A DNA stretch of 64,000 nucleotides from JACRAR01 sp041674385 (GCA_041674385.1 JBAYVU010000004.1:62001-126000); one strand, 5' to 3'. Shown: positions 10,375 through 19,345, counted from the stretch's first letter. The notes: generated by a model not told the origin, from the letters alone. Numbers and translations are program-made.

Positions 10375-11748
10375 ATGTTGAAAATCTACAACTCCCTGAC
10401 CCGCGACAAGCAGACTTTCGTCCCGATCGAACCCGGCAAGTTGCGCATGTATGTCTGCGGCATGACCGTGTACGACGATTGCCACCTCGGCCACGCCAGA
10501 ATGCTGCTGTCGTTCGATATGGTGTATCGATGGTTCAAAGCGAGCGGCTATGATGTCACCTATGTGCGAAACATTACCGACGTCGACGACAAGATCATCG
10601 CCCGTGCGGCTGAGAATAACGAGTCTATCGGCGAATTGACGAAACGCATGATCGCAAACCTTCATCGGGATACCGAACGCTTGTTGATGCTGCCACCCAC
10701 CTTCGAGCCGCGCGCCACCGAACATGTCCCAGGCATGGTGACGCTGATCGAGAAGCTGATCAGTAACGGCCTAGCCTACCCGGCATCGAACGGCGACGTC
10801 TATTATGCCGTGGCGAAGTTCCCCGGATACGGCAAACTGTCGGGGAAAACCCTGTCTGATCTGCGTGCTGGCGAACGTATCGAGATCGATCCGCACAAGC
10901 GTGACCCGCTCGATTTCGTCCTGTGGAAAGCCACCAAGCCCGGCGAACCGTCCTGGCCATCGCCCTGGGGACCGGGCCGGCCGGGCTGGCACATCGAGTG
11001 CTCGGTGATGAGCGAGTTCCACCTCGGCGATCATTTCGACTTGCACGGCGGTGGCCACGATCTGCAATTCCCGCACCACGAGAACGAAATCGCCCAATCC
11101 GAGGGCGCGCATGGTCATGCTTTCGTCAATTACTGGATGCACAACGGCTTCCTGCGCTTCAACGATGAAAAAATGTCCAAGTCGCTGGGCAATTTTTTCA
11201 AGATCGACGATGTGCTCAAGGTGTTCGATGCGGAAGTGGTACGCTTTTTCGTGTTGCGCGCCCATTACCGCAGCCCGCTCAACTACACCGAAGCAACCCT
11301 GGCCGACGCCAAAAATGCGCTCGACCGGCTCTATACCGCACTCAAGGGTATCGATGCGCCAGCTGTCGCGATCGACTGGGACGAGCCGAACGCACAGCGT
11401 TTTCGCACAGCGATGGAAGACGATTTCAATACGCCGGAAGCCGTTGCGGTGCTGTTCGAACTGGCCAGCGAACTCAACCGAACCCGCTCGGCCCAGACTG
11501 CGGGTTTGCTGAAAGCGCTGGGAGGAATTCTGGGCTTCCTGCAGCGCGATCCGAATGCCTACCTGCAAGCGGTTCCGGACAGCGGCGAGGGGCCGAGCGC
11601 GACGAACATAGAGGAGCGGATCGCCGCCCGGATCGCAGCAAAAAAGGCCAAGAACTTCGCCGAAGCCGACCGGATCCGTGCCGAGCTGCTGGCCGCGGGC
11701 ATCGTGCTGGAAGATTCGGCGCAGGGCACCACCTGGCGGCGAAATTAA
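10375..11748 (+). CDS. cysS: Cysteinyl-tRNA synthetase
   Basis: The 457-residue class I aminoacyl-tRNA synthetase has the HIGH-equivalent HLGH in CGMTVYDDCHLGHAR, the zinc ligand Cys28, a GGGHDLQFPHHENE segment carrying further zinc-site residues, and KMSKS in EKMSKSLGNF. It charges tRNA-Cys. The ATG at 10375 begins MLKIYNSLTR as in other CysRS proteins; the frame extends upstream to 10252 without homology. A C-terminal helical DALR-type domain is present (IAARIAAKKAKNFAEADRIR). It is followed closely by pyrF. Confidence 0.97.
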   Translation: MLKIYNSLTRDKQTFVPIEPGKLRMYVCGMTVYDDCHLGHARMLLSFDMVYRWFKASGYDVTYVRNITDVDDKIIARAAENNESIGELTKRMIANLHRDTERLLMLPPTFEPRATEHVPGMVTLIEKLISNGLAYPASNGDVYYAVAKFPGYGKLSGKTLSDLRAGERIEIDPHKRDPLDFVLWKATKPGEPSWPSPWGPGRPGWHIECSVMSEFHLGDHFDLHGGGHDLQFPHHENEIAQSEGAHGHAFVNYWMHNGFLRFNDEKMSKSLGNFFKIDDVLKVFDAEVVRFFVLRAHYRSPLNYTEATLADAKNALDRLYTALKGIDAPAVAIDWDEPNAQRFRTAMEDDFNTPEAVAVLFELASELNRTRSAQTAGLLKALGGILGFLQRDPNAYLQAVPDSGEGPSATNIEERIAARIAAKKAKNFAEADRIRAELLAAGIVLEDSAQGTTWRRN

Positions 11749-11758
11749 TCTCAATGTC

Positions 11759-12601
11759 ATGAATTTCATCGAGCGCCTCAACCAAGCCAGCCGGCAGCGC
11801 GACTCTTTGCTCTGCGTCGGTCTCGATCCCGATCCGGCACGCTTCCCCGCCCGGTTTGCCGGCGGTAGCGATGCCATATTCGAATTCTGCCGCGCCATCG
11901 TCGACGCCACCGCCGACCTGGCGTGCAGCTTCAAGCCGCAGATTGCCTACTTCTCGGCGCGGCGTGCGGAAGCGCAGCTCGAGGATTTGATCGCTTATAT
12001 CCACGAGCAGCACCCTGGTCTGCCGGTGATCCTCGATGCCAAACGCGGCGACATCGGCAGCACTGCCGAACTCTATGCCATCGAGGCCTTCGAGCGTTAT
12101 GGCGCGGATGCGGTCACCGTCAATCCGCTGCTCGGACGCGATTCGATCGAGCCCTTTCTGGCGTATCGGGATCGCGGTGTGATCCTGCTCTGCCGCACTT
12201 CGAATCCGGGCGGCAGCGATTTGCAATTTCTCGAAGTGGCTGCGGCGCAGGGCAAGGAGCGCCTCTACGAGAGAATAGCGCGTCTGGCATCAGGGGAGTG
12301 GAACGCGCAGGGGCAGTGTGCGCTGGTGGTCGGCGCCACCTATCCGGCGGAGATCGGACGCGTGCGTCAGCTGGTTGGCGACATGCCGCTGCTGGTGCCC
12401 GGCATCGGCGCACAGGGCGGCGATATTGCGGCAACCGTCAAGGCCGGATTGAATTCCCAGGGCTTGGGCCTCATCATCAATTCTTCCCGTGCGATCCTGT
12501 ATGCGGGCACCCAGATCAATGGGGGCGAGGGCTTTGCCGAAGCCGCGCGACAGGTGGCGCGCGAGACCCGTGACGAAATCAATCGTCACCGGGCCGGGTA
12601 G
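11759..12601 (+). CDS. pyrF: Orotidine-5'-phosphate decarboxylase
   Basis: The 280-residue protein starts MNFIERLNQASRQRDSLLCVGLDPDP and has the catalytic DAKRGDIGSTAE (Lys and Asp of the decarboxylation site), GLGLIINSSRAILY at the phosphate-binding C-terminus and the lid region around GIGAQGGD. It belongs to the longer type 2 OMP decarboxylases (about 270-280 residues) and converts OMP to UMP in pyrimidine synthesis. The start is ten bases after the cysS stop; the upstream open frame is inside cysS and ignored. Confidence 0.96.
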   Translation: MNFIERLNQASRQRDSLLCVGLDPDPARFPARFAGGSDAIFEFCRAIVDATADLACSFKPQIAYFSARRAEAQLEDLIAYIHEQHPGLPVILDAKRGDIGSTAELYAIEAFERYGADAVTVNPLLGRDSIEPFLAYRDRGVILLCRTSNPGGSDLQFLEVAAAQGKERLYERIARLASGEWNAQGQCALVVGATYPAEIGRVRQLVGDMPLLVPGIGAQGGDIAATVKAGLNSQGLGLIINSSRAILYAGTQINGGEGFAEAARQVARETRDEINRHRAG

Positions 12602-12639
12602 CGGATAAAGATTTGGGGAGCGGTTGCGGGAGCGGTCAG

Positions 12640-13182
12640 TTACATCTTGCAGACGACGAGCCCAAAAGCCTCGACCTGCCGCCAGTCGGTAAATTCAACC
12701 ACCGTACTGGGATGGGTAGGCCCCTTGGTGATCCACATGATGAAACGAATCATCAGGCGATCGAAGAAGCCGTATTTGGGATAATCGATCTTGCCGGCGA
12801 ACACCGCCAATTGTTTGGGCTTCCAGGGTATCCGCTTGAGGAATTTCACCAAATAGGGATTGGTGTGCGGCTGGTTTTTTTCCGGTTTCCGCGCGACCAC
12901 ATTCACTGAAAAAAAAGCGTTGGGTTTGCTATCCAGCAGTTGCAGGTTTCGGTTGATGAAATCGACGACTTTCGGATTGTGCTTGCCATAACGGATGCTG
13001 GCTCCGATGACGATCTTGTCGAAAGCCGGCAGATCAACTGTCTCCCAGTCATCGACGGATACGAGCGTCACCTGATGCGATTGCTGTTCTATCACCCGCT
13101 GCAGTCGCCGACAAATGACTATGGTATGGCCATCCGTGGTGGAATAGATGATCAGAATTTTCTGCTGGCTTGGCGTTTGCAA
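12640..13182 (-). CDS. hemG: Menaquinone/ubiquinone-dependent protoporphyrinogen IX dehydrogenase HemG
   Basis: The 180-residue flavodoxin-fold protein has the FMN phosphate loop YSTTDGHT, then IVIGASIRYGKHN and a long FFSVNVVARKPEK segment that is nearly diagnostic of HemG, which oxidises protoporphyrinogen IX to protoporphyrin IX in haem synthesis. No ATG is available: I propose the TTG at 13182, preceded after six bases by AAGGGA, which gives 180 residues (E. coli HemG has 181). Another TTG at 13203 is possible. It lies 25 bases downstream of ubiX on the same strand. Confidence 0.9.
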   Translation of the reverse strand: MQTPSQQKILIIYSTTDGHTIVICRRLQRVIEQQSHQVTLVSVDDWETVDLPAFDKIVIGASIRYGKHNPKVVDFINRNLQLLDSKPNAFFSVNVVARKPEKNQPHTNPYLVKFLKRIPWKPKQLAVFAGKIDYPKYGFFDRLMIRFIMWITKGPTHPSTVVEFTDWRQVEAFGLVVCKM

Positions 13183-13207
13183 TTGCAGTCCCTTATCAAA
13201 CAACCCG

Positions 13208-13816
13208 CTATTCCCCGGTCCGTTCGGCGTGCCTATGCGGGCCGTCCCAACGCTTGACCGCTGTCGTATCGATGTCGAACAAGTCGAGCACCCGCCCGAC
13301 GCTGTGGCTGACGATGTCATCCAGGGTTTCCGGCCGATTATAGAACGCCGGCATCGGCGGCGCGATGACGGCACCCAGCAAGGAAGCCTCCCATAACAGT
13401 TTGCAATGCCCAGTATGCAAGGGCGACTCTCTGACCATCAACACCAGCTTGCGTCCTTCCTTGAGAGTCACGTCCGCGGCGCGCGTCAGCAGATTGTCGG
13501 AATAGGAGTTGGCGATTCCCGACAGGGTCTTGATGGAACAAGGGGCGACGACCATCCCGGCGGTTTTGAAAGAACCACTTGAGACGCTTGCCGCGAGGTC
13601 TTTGACGTCATACACCCGATGGGCCAAGGCCTCGACGTCCTGCGGCAGCCAGTCCGTTTCCAGTTGGAGGTTCAGCTTTGCCGAGCGGGACATGATCAGG
13701 TGTGTCTCGATGTCAGGGATTTCCTGCAGATACTCGAGCAAGCGAATCCCGTAAATCACTCCGCTCGCCCCCGACATCCCCACGATTAGCCGTCTAGGTG
13801 TTTTCTTCTTTGCCAC
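13208..13816 (-). CDS. ubiX: Flavin prenyltransferase UbiX
   Basis: The 202-residue protein has RRLIVGMSGASGVIYGIRLLEYL, VVAPCSIKTLSGIANSYSDNLL, and LVLMVRESPLHTGH, the canonical UbiX/Pad1 flavin- and phosphate-binding segments. It prenylates FMN to make the cofactor for UbiD decarboxylases in ubiquinone synthesis or aromatic-acid degradation. The GTG at 13816 is chosen because a GGAGAG site precedes it and the domain begins almost immediately; an ATG further upstream (13921) would add an unconserved extension. hemG follows on the same strand. Confidence 0.93.
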   Translation of the reverse strand: MAKKKTPRRLIVGMSGASGVIYGIRLLEYLQEIPDIETHLIMSRSAKLNLQLETDWLPQDVEALAHRVYDVKDLAASVSSGSFKTAGMVVAPCSIKTLSGIANSYSDNLLTRAADVTLKEGRKLVLMVRESPLHTGHCKLLWEASLLGAVIAPPMPAFYNRPETLDDIVSHSVGRVLDLFDIDTTAVKRWDGPHRHAERTGE

Positions 13817-14196
13817 GTGAATCTCTCCGTTTCCCTTGAGGATGTCCCGCGAGACAGCTCGAGATAGCCGACTAATCCAATTTAAGCGGGTATTCGTCAG
13901 GAAGTCGCCAGCGAAACCCACCCCTACCCGAACAGCATCCCATGAATTGCCCGAATATTATAGTTATTCCGAACGCACGCCACCCCACCGCGTCTGCCGG
14001 GCTATCCGGCCAATTGGCATTTGCACCGCGTATCCAGTGCTGCGTAGCAATATAGACATATTAGAAAAATTGATATTTGCTTTAATGTATTGACACTTAC
14101 GTGACATCCCGTATAATGCTGCATAGCAACAATATTTCATGCCGGCTGCGGGGCATCCGCAGAAAATCTGCCCCACGAGGGCGAAGGAAAATTGAA
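13817..14196. other. A+T-rich intergenic region upstream of ubiX and the 14197 gene
   Basis: No open frame with coding character was found. The left part is the ubiX leader. The right part is strongly A+T-rich and holds a near-consensus promoter (14090-14117), one CTGC-N3-GCAA dyad at 14040-14050 and a second overlapping the transcription start at 14119-14129. Confidence 0.6.
14090..14130 (+). promoter_or_regulatory. Near-consensus sigma-70 promoter with CTGC-N3-GCAA dyad at +1
   Basis: TTGACA (14090-14095), 16-base spacer, TATAAT (14112-14117): both hexamers perfect. Two bases later comes CTGCATAGCAAC (14119-14130). The same TGCATAGCAAC string sits just after a TATAAT upstream of the maoC-pta/ackA operon (24549-24568), and a related copy CTGCGTAGCAA lies at 14040-14050, so it is probably an operator. 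Confidence 0.75.
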
Positions 14197-14523
14197 ATGA
14201 AATCACCTAAATTACTGCCCTGGTTGGCGAACACTTCTGGCTTGAGCCAAGTTCGCGTGGAGCAGCTTTGGCAAGATGCCAGTCAGTATGCCGCGAATGT
14301 CAGCGGCGAAGTGGGAACGTCCGATTATTGGAGCACGGCCCATCAGCAGTTGATCAGTTTGGTCGAGGAAGAAGCCTTGGCCCGGCAACCCGTGGAGTCG
14401 GCCCCCTGGCTGATGGCGGCAACCCATATCAGCATGGTCTTGCTGGTAGTGGCTGATGTACTGCCCCAGATATTCGCCAATGTGCATGCCTGGTTTACCG
14501 AAGTCAATCATCGTCCGGCTTGA
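14197..14523 (+). CDS. Hypothetical small protein (108 aa) behind a strong promoter
   Basis: I do not recognise this family. The product begins MKSPKLLPWLANTSGLSQ; the N-terminal two thirds is a soluble helical region rich in Gln, Ala and Glu, and the C-terminal part has one hydrophobic helix (ISMVLLVVADVLPQIFANV). The ATG at 14197 has GAAGGA just upstream, and a perfect-hexamer promoter with an apparent operator precedes it by 80-100 bases. The operator-like dyad is shared with the maoC-pta/ackA promoter, hinting at a role in carbon storage or acetyl-CoA metabolism, for example a phasin-like granule protein, but this is inference only. Confidence 0.65.
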   Translation: MKSPKLLPWLANTSGLSQVRVEQLWQDASQYAANVSGEVGTSDYWSTAHQQLISLVEEEALARQPVESAPWLMAATHISMVLLVVADVLPQIFANVHAWFTEVNHRPA

Positions 14524-14525
14524 TT

Positions 14526-14558
14526 GCTTGTAGTTGGCTTGTAGTTGGCTTGTGGTTG
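14526..14558 (+). repeat. Three tandem copies of an 11-bp unit
   Basis: GCTTGTAGTTG occurs at 14526-14536 and 14537-14547, with a third copy differing by one base (GCTTGTGGTTG) at 14548-14558, immediately after the stop of the preceding small gene. Confidence 0.9.
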
Positions 14559-14613
14559 GCTCGCGTCTCTAACGCGCACTTTCTCCGATAAATTCGGCAG
14601 CCGCCCAGAATTC

Positions 14614-14638
14614 GGCGGCCATGGTTGCCATGGCCGCC
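14614..14638. repeat. Perfect 11-bp inverted repeat with 3-base loop
   Basis: Arms GGCGGCCATGG (14614-14624) and CCATGGCCGCC (14628-14638) around TTG. It could form a very stable hairpin. No T tract follows on either strand, so it is not a canonical terminator. The surrounding region 14524-14867 otherwise contains no gene; a G+C-rich segment at 14640-14710 may be a structured leader of the HD-GYP gene. Confidence 0.8.
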
Positions 14639-14867
14639 AACAGCACCCCGCAGCACCAGCTACTTAGCGGCATGAGGTAGCTTCCGCGCGGGGTAGCCCT
14701 TCCCCTTTCGCAATACCCCGAGCCATCGCGAGGTTCACTTTGTAATTCGCTCTAGCGAGGTCGATATATATGTTTGTTGACTTGCCATAGAGCACAAAGG
14801 AGAATTTGCCCGCGATACGTAGTCCTGCGCTCTATCAAAACGCGCACCAATGGGGGAGGTTACTGTC

Positions 14868-16442
14868 ATGTCTTGCGACCAGGCAAATGTCGCCAACAAC
14901 GCGCCGGAGCAATTGACCGACGCCTTGTCTCTCCGTTGCGAGCGTTTCAAGAACATCTTTCGGTTGCAAGGCATGATCGCGCGCGAACGCGATAATCGGA
15001 AACTTTCGGCAATCATCATGCACGAAGTGACTCGGCTGGTGGATGTTGATAGGGGATCGCTTTTTCTCTATGACAACATCACCGGCGAACTTCGGGCTGC
15101 CTATGCCGATGGTCTGGAGGCCGACAGCCTGATAGTCCCCCTGCGGATGGGGGTGATCGGCGCGGCGATTCTCCAACGCCATTGCATCAACATTGTAAAC
15201 GCCTATCAGAACGAGTTCTTTTGCAGCACGGTCGATGCCGACTCGGGTTATCGGACCGACAGCGTGCTGGCAATGCCGATCGTCACTCAGCAAGGAAACG
15301 TCATAGGCGGGCTCCAGCTTATCAACAAGCTGGTCGGACGCTTCACCCTTGAGGACGAAGATCGGCTGAATGCAATCGCCGAGTATCTCGCGGCAACCAG
15401 TTCCGAAGGCTGGATAGATACTGAACTTGCCCGCCAGAAAATCGATGTGTTGCGGGAAGAAGTTGGCTGCGATCGTTGCGCCGTCTTTCAACTGGACGAA
15501 GCAACGGGGCAACTGGTTTCAGTTTATGCAAACGGCTTGGACAAGCAAATAACCTTGCGTGTAAGGGTTGGCATCGCCGGGCTGGTGGCGCTTAACGGAA
15601 AGACTCTCGTTGTTTTGGATCCGGCCAAGGATCCGCGCTTTAACCCATCCTTCGACCGGCTCACGGGTTACCAGACACGCAATATTCTTACCGTGCCGCT
15701 CAAAGCCTCGTCCAATGGAACGCTGGGCGTGATTCAACTCATCAACCGGCGGTGCGGCGATTTTTCCGATGATGACATCGAGTTGCTGGAAACGATTGCG
15801 GGTGTCGTGGCTGTCGTTGTCGAGAATGGCAATCTGGTCAGCGATATCGACCGGCAGTTCCACAGCTTCCTGGAAACGATGACCGCGTCGCTCGATGCCC
15901 GGGATAAATTGACGGCCAGCCATTCGTGCCGGGTAGCGGAAATTGCGTTGAAAATCGCGCTGGAACTCGGATTCGATGCCGATGACCTGGATATTCTCAA
16001 AGTGGCCGCCATGCTGCATGATTACGGGAAAATCGGCGTGAACGATGCGGTGCTGCGGAAGAACGGCATGCTTGATGAGGCGGAATATCGCCATATGAAG
16101 ACGCATGCGGAGATGACCCACGAAATCCTCGAAAAGGTTTATTTCACCAGAAAATACCGTGGCGTACCGCTGATCGCCGCCTCGCACCATGAAGCGTTGG
16201 ACGGCTCCGGCTATCCGCGTGGTCTGCATGGGCAAAACATTCCCTTCATGGCAAAGATCTTGACTGTGGCGGATGTCTTTGAGGCGCTATCCTCCGATAG
16301 ACACTATCGCAAAAAGATGGACAAGGCCGCGGCGATGGCAATTCTCGATGCGGGTATCGGAACGAAGTTCGACGCAAAGGTTGTCGCAGCGCTCAAGCGC
16401 TCCTCTGCCAATGCCGACAGCGATGGGGCAAAGCTGCTCTAG
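14868..16442 (+). CDS. GAF-GAF-HD-GYP protein (putative cyclic-di-GMP phosphodiesterase)
   Basis: The 524-residue cytoplasmic protein has two GAF-like sensory domains (about 50-170 and 190-335), then an HD-GYP domain with HSCRVAEIA, the metal pair HDYGKIG, HHEALDGSGYPRGL (the GYP signature) and DVFEALSSDRHYRKK. The family hydrolyses cyclic-di-GMP in response to small ligands sensed by GAF domains. The ATG at 14868 was chosen over 14850 because GGGGAGG precedes it at the correct distance. Together with the neighbouring FecR and TonB-like proteins it suggests an envelope-signalling locus. Confidence 0.92.
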   Translation: MSCDQANVANNAPEQLTDALSLRCERFKNIFRLQGMIARERDNRKLSAIIMHEVTRLVDVDRGSLFLYDNITGELRAAYADGLEADSLIVPLRMGVIGAAILQRHCINIVNAYQNEFFCSTVDADSGYRTDSVLAMPIVTQQGNVIGGLQLINKLVGRFTLEDEDRLNAIAEYLAATSSEGWIDTELARQKIDVLREEVGCDRCAVFQLDEATGQLVSVYANGLDKQITLRVRVGIAGLVALNGKTLVVLDPAKDPRFNPSFDRLTGYQTRNILTVPLKASSNGTLGVIQLINRRCGDFSDDDIELLETIAGVVAVVVENGNLVSDIDRQFHSFLETMTASLDARDKLTASHSCRVAEIALKIALELGFDADDLDILKVAAMLHDYGKIGVNDAVLRKNGMLDEAEYRHMKTHAEMTHEILEKVYFTRKYRGVPLIAASHHEALDGSGYPRGLHGQNIPFMAKILTVADVFEALSSDRHYRKKMDKAAAMAILDAGIGTKFDAKVVAALKRSSANADSDGAKLL

Positions 16443-16616
16443 CGTGGTAGCCTGGCTTCTGGCACGACAGGTGACGCCCCGGCGAACGAGAGACACAATG
16501 TCTGGAAGCTTGTACATGGTGCGGGCTCACCATGCTGTCGGCTTTGCCAGGGCTCACCGAGTGTGTTTCAATAGCACCGCAAGCCACTCCTTAATCACGG
16601 GAAACATGAGGTCGCT

Positions 16617-17864
16617 ATGAGTCCGTCTTCAAACCGCGCAAAGCCGGGTGCCAACGCCAGCGCTTTGGGTCTTTTCTGGATGTTTGTTTGCGGCATGTTG
16701 CTGAGTGTGTCTGTCGCAGCGGCTGAAGCGAATGTTTCAAGCCCCGATGCCGGCAAGCGCTTCGCATCTGTCTGGCGCATCCGGGGAGACATCACGGCAT
16801 CGGGAGGCGCTTCCGATGGGGAAAGACCCTTGCGTGAGGGCGACCTGGTCTTTGTCGGAGAACGCGTGCGCGCCGCATCGGCGTCTGAAGCCGTATTGAA
16901 GACCGACGATGCGGGGATCGTTGCCATCAGGCCGGGCGCCGAGTTCGTCGCCGAGCGGTTTGCCGCGCTGGGAGCGCCTTCCGACAGTTTCACCATGCGT
17001 CTGATCACCGGTTCGCTGCGGGTCATTACGGGTTGGATCGGGCGCACCAACCGCGCCGGAAACCGCATCGTCACGCCGACAGGCACCATCGGCATTCGCG
17101 GCACCGACCATGAACCCTATGTGCTGGCCAAAGATCTGGTCGGAACAAATACCTATCGGGCAGGAACCTATGACAAGGTGAATCGCGGCGGGACCACGCT
17201 GGAAGCCGCCGGGCAGTCCCTCGATATCGACGCGGGCAAGGTCGGCTTTGCCCGCTTTTCCGGCGGCAGGAAGGAACGGGCGCTGATGACGATCCTGCTG
17301 CCGGTACTGCTGGAAAAGGTGCCGGATTTCTATGTGCCCGGCGAGTTCGATGCCGAACTCGATCGCTACTCCCAAACCGCGGACGAGGTCAGCCTTCAGC
17401 AATTGGCGCAGAAACGCAAGGGCACCGCGGCAGCCCCGGCGAAGGCATGTGCCTCCACCGAAATCGCCAAGACCTGGCTGGCACAGCTGGACGGCGCAAT
17501 CGTCCGGCACGATGCACCGAGCATTATCGCGATGTTTGCGCCCGAGGTGGCGGTTCGCGCCATCGTGATCAAAAAAGACGGCAGCACGTCGGCGATCGAT
17601 CTCGGACGCGAAGAGCTTGCGCAGAGCACGCTGACCGCGATGAAGCAGCTCAAGGGCTATAAGCACCGACGCGTCTCGCTCGAGGCGAGGCTCGCCGATG
17701 CCGACGGCGGCCCGTCATGCGAGCGCGTAGGCATCAAGTCGGTGGTGATCGAGCAGGGGCTGCAAGCGGGCAAGCGCTTCCGTTTCGAATCCCAGGAGGA
17801 CTACGTGATTGAACTGCGGGCCGGGAAGTGGCTCGCGATCAAGGCCGAGACGACGCAACGGTAG
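16617..17864 (+). CDS. Exported FecR-domain protein with C-terminal NTF2-like domain
   Basis: The 415-residue protein carries a signal peptide (LFWMFVCGMLLSVSVAAAEA), then a FecR domain: RPLREGDLVFVGERVRAASASEA and IVTPTGTIGIRGTDH are typical. A helical linker is followed by an NTF2/SnoaL-like C-terminal domain (about 290-415). FecR domains in such stand-alone exported proteins sense or bind in the periplasm rather than control a FecI sigma factor; no such sigma gene is adjacent. It lies between the HD-GYP gene and a TonB-like protein whose start follows by 26 bases. Confidence 0.85.
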   Translation: MSPSSNRAKPGANASALGLFWMFVCGMLLSVSVAAAEANVSSPDAGKRFASVWRIRGDITASGGASDGERPLREGDLVFVGERVRAASASEAVLKTDDAGIVAIRPGAEFVAERFAALGAPSDSFTMRLITGSLRVITGWIGRTNRAGNRIVTPTGTIGIRGTDHEPYVLAKDLVGTNTYRAGTYDKVNRGGTTLEAAGQSLDIDAGKVGFARFSGGRKERALMTILLPVLLEKVPDFYVPGEFDAELDRYSQTADEVSLQQLAQKRKGTAAAPAKACASTEIAKTWLAQLDGAIVRHDAPSIIAMFAPEVAVRAIVIKKDGSTSAIDLGREELAQSTLTAMKQLKGYKHRRVSLEARLADADGGPSCERVGIKSVVIEQGLQAGKRFRFESQEDYVIELRAGKWLAIKAETTQR

Positions 17865-17890
17865 CGCTGTCATCGCTTGCAAGGGCTCCC

Positions 17891-19345
17891 GTGTCCAACC
17901 ACTGGTTATTCGCATGGAAAACGGATGCTGGAAAACCCGCTAGCAAAGCCGCTTCAGTCATAAAAAAGTCCGGCGGCATTCAGACCGAACGCGGCGGGGA
18001 CAATTTCGCCAAGTCCCTGCTGCTGAGCTTGGCACTGCATGCATTGGTCATTTCGCTGCAATTCGGAGAGTCCGACAGCGGCCTGCCGTGGTTCGCCATG
18101 CCGGGAGAAGAGCGCTTTGCCAGCATCCCCACGCTCAATGCGATCCTGCGCAGCCAGGTGGCAACGGAAAAGCCGGCAGCGGATCGGCTCGAAGAGCCTG
18201 TTGTCGGCGAAAGCAAGACCTACCCCGCCAAACCGCTGGTCAGGGAACCCCCGCCGCCACACCTGCCGCTTGAACCCGCAACCGCCAGCATGGCCAAACT
18301 CGTGACGTTGCCGCAAGAAACGGGGGAGCAGGGCCGGGTCGCCGGCACGGAGGCAGAAGTACCGAAGCTTGATGCGCCCGATGCGGGCATCGCCGTGTTG
18401 GGCACGGACAAGGAAAGCGCGTGGAGCCTGCCCGCTGCCAAGGCCCGGCTGGAAGAAGAAGCCCGCAACGAACAGCCGGCCGTGGAGAAAACCGGGGAAG
18501 CGCCCTTACTCGAAGAAAAAATGGTCGAAGACTTGGCGCGGATTGAAGAGGAAAAAGCCGCACTGGCGGCCGCTGTGCGGGAAAAGGAACTGGCATTGGA
18601 GAGAAAGCGGGCTGAAGACCTGGCACGCCTCGAAGCCAAGAAAGCGGAACAGGCCGCCGCGGCCAAAGCCAAGGAAGACGCATTGACGAAGCAGGCCGAA
18701 GCCGAAGCCATGGCGCGCAAACGCCAAGCGGAACAGGCCGCCGCGGAAAAGGCCAGCGCCGAAAGAGCCGCTGCAGAAAAAATTGCCGCGGAGAAAAACT
18801 TGGCCGCCGCACAAAATCGGATGCCGAATGTGGCGGCAGGAAAATCCGCGGCGGGCAAGGAAAATGGCGCAGGGCCGGCGGCAGAGAAGGGGAGTGAGCT
18901 TGCCAGACGGGCTCTCGACATGGCCAGAAGCGGCTTGCCGGGTCTGTCGGGCCCGCCGGCCAGGGAACCGGCGGCATCTGCCCGGCCGCGGCGGGGCGGC
19001 ATCCTGGGCAGAGACCCCAAGGACATTCAACTGGTTTTCTATGGCGAGGGCTGGCGGCAGAAGGTCGAACGCATAGGCAGCATGAATTACCCGCGGCTGT
19101 CGAAAAACCTTGTCTATGATCCCCTGGTGGCGACCGTGAGCATTAACAGCGACGGCACGCTGGCCGGGGTTCGCATCGAGAAGAGCAGCGGCCACAAGGA
19201 CCTGGATGCAGCGGTGCTGCGGATCGTGACGATGAGTGCGCCATTCGCCGCTTTCCCGCCAGACCTCAAGCGCAGTTACGACGTCGTGGATATCACGCGC
19301 ACCTGGACTTTCCAGGAAGATATCCCGAGAATCACCGGTCAGTGA
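17891..19345 (+). CDS. TonB-like protein with long coiled-coil linker
   Basis: The 484-residue protein has an N-terminal membrane anchor (SLLLSLALHALVISLQF), a Pro-rich stretch, a long Ala/Glu/Lys-rich coiled coil (about 200-330, TolA-like) and a C-terminal TonB domain (YPRLSKNLVYDPLVATVSINSDG and GVRIEKSSGHKDLDAAVLR are motif fragments). It would transmit proton-motive energy across the periplasm. The start is taken as GTG 17891, with AAGGG five bases before it; the frame is open further upstream inside the fecR-like gene. No ExbBD genes are adjacent. Its 3' end overlaps umuC on the other strand by seven bases. Confidence 0.82.
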   Translation: MSNHWLFAWKTDAGKPASKAASVIKKSGGIQTERGGDNFAKSLLLSLALHALVISLQFGESDSGLPWFAMPGEERFASIPTLNAILRSQVATEKPAADRLEEPVVGESKTYPAKPLVREPPPPHLPLEPATASMAKLVTLPQETGEQGRVAGTEAEVPKLDAPDAGIAVLGTDKESAWSLPAAKARLEEEARNEQPAVEKTGEAPLLEEKMVEDLARIEEEKAALAAAVREKELALERKRAEDLARLEAKKAEQAAAAKAKEDALTKQAEAEAMARKRQAEQAAAEKASAERAAAEKIAAEKNLAAAQNRMPNVAAGKSAAGKENGAGPAAEKGSELARRALDMARSGLPGLSGPPAREPAASARPRRGGILGRDPKDIQLVFYGEGWRQKVERIGSMNYPRLSKNLVYDPLVATVSINSDGTLAGVRIEKSSGHKDLDAAVLRIVTMSAPFAAFPPDLKRSYDVVDITRTWTFQEDIPRITGQ

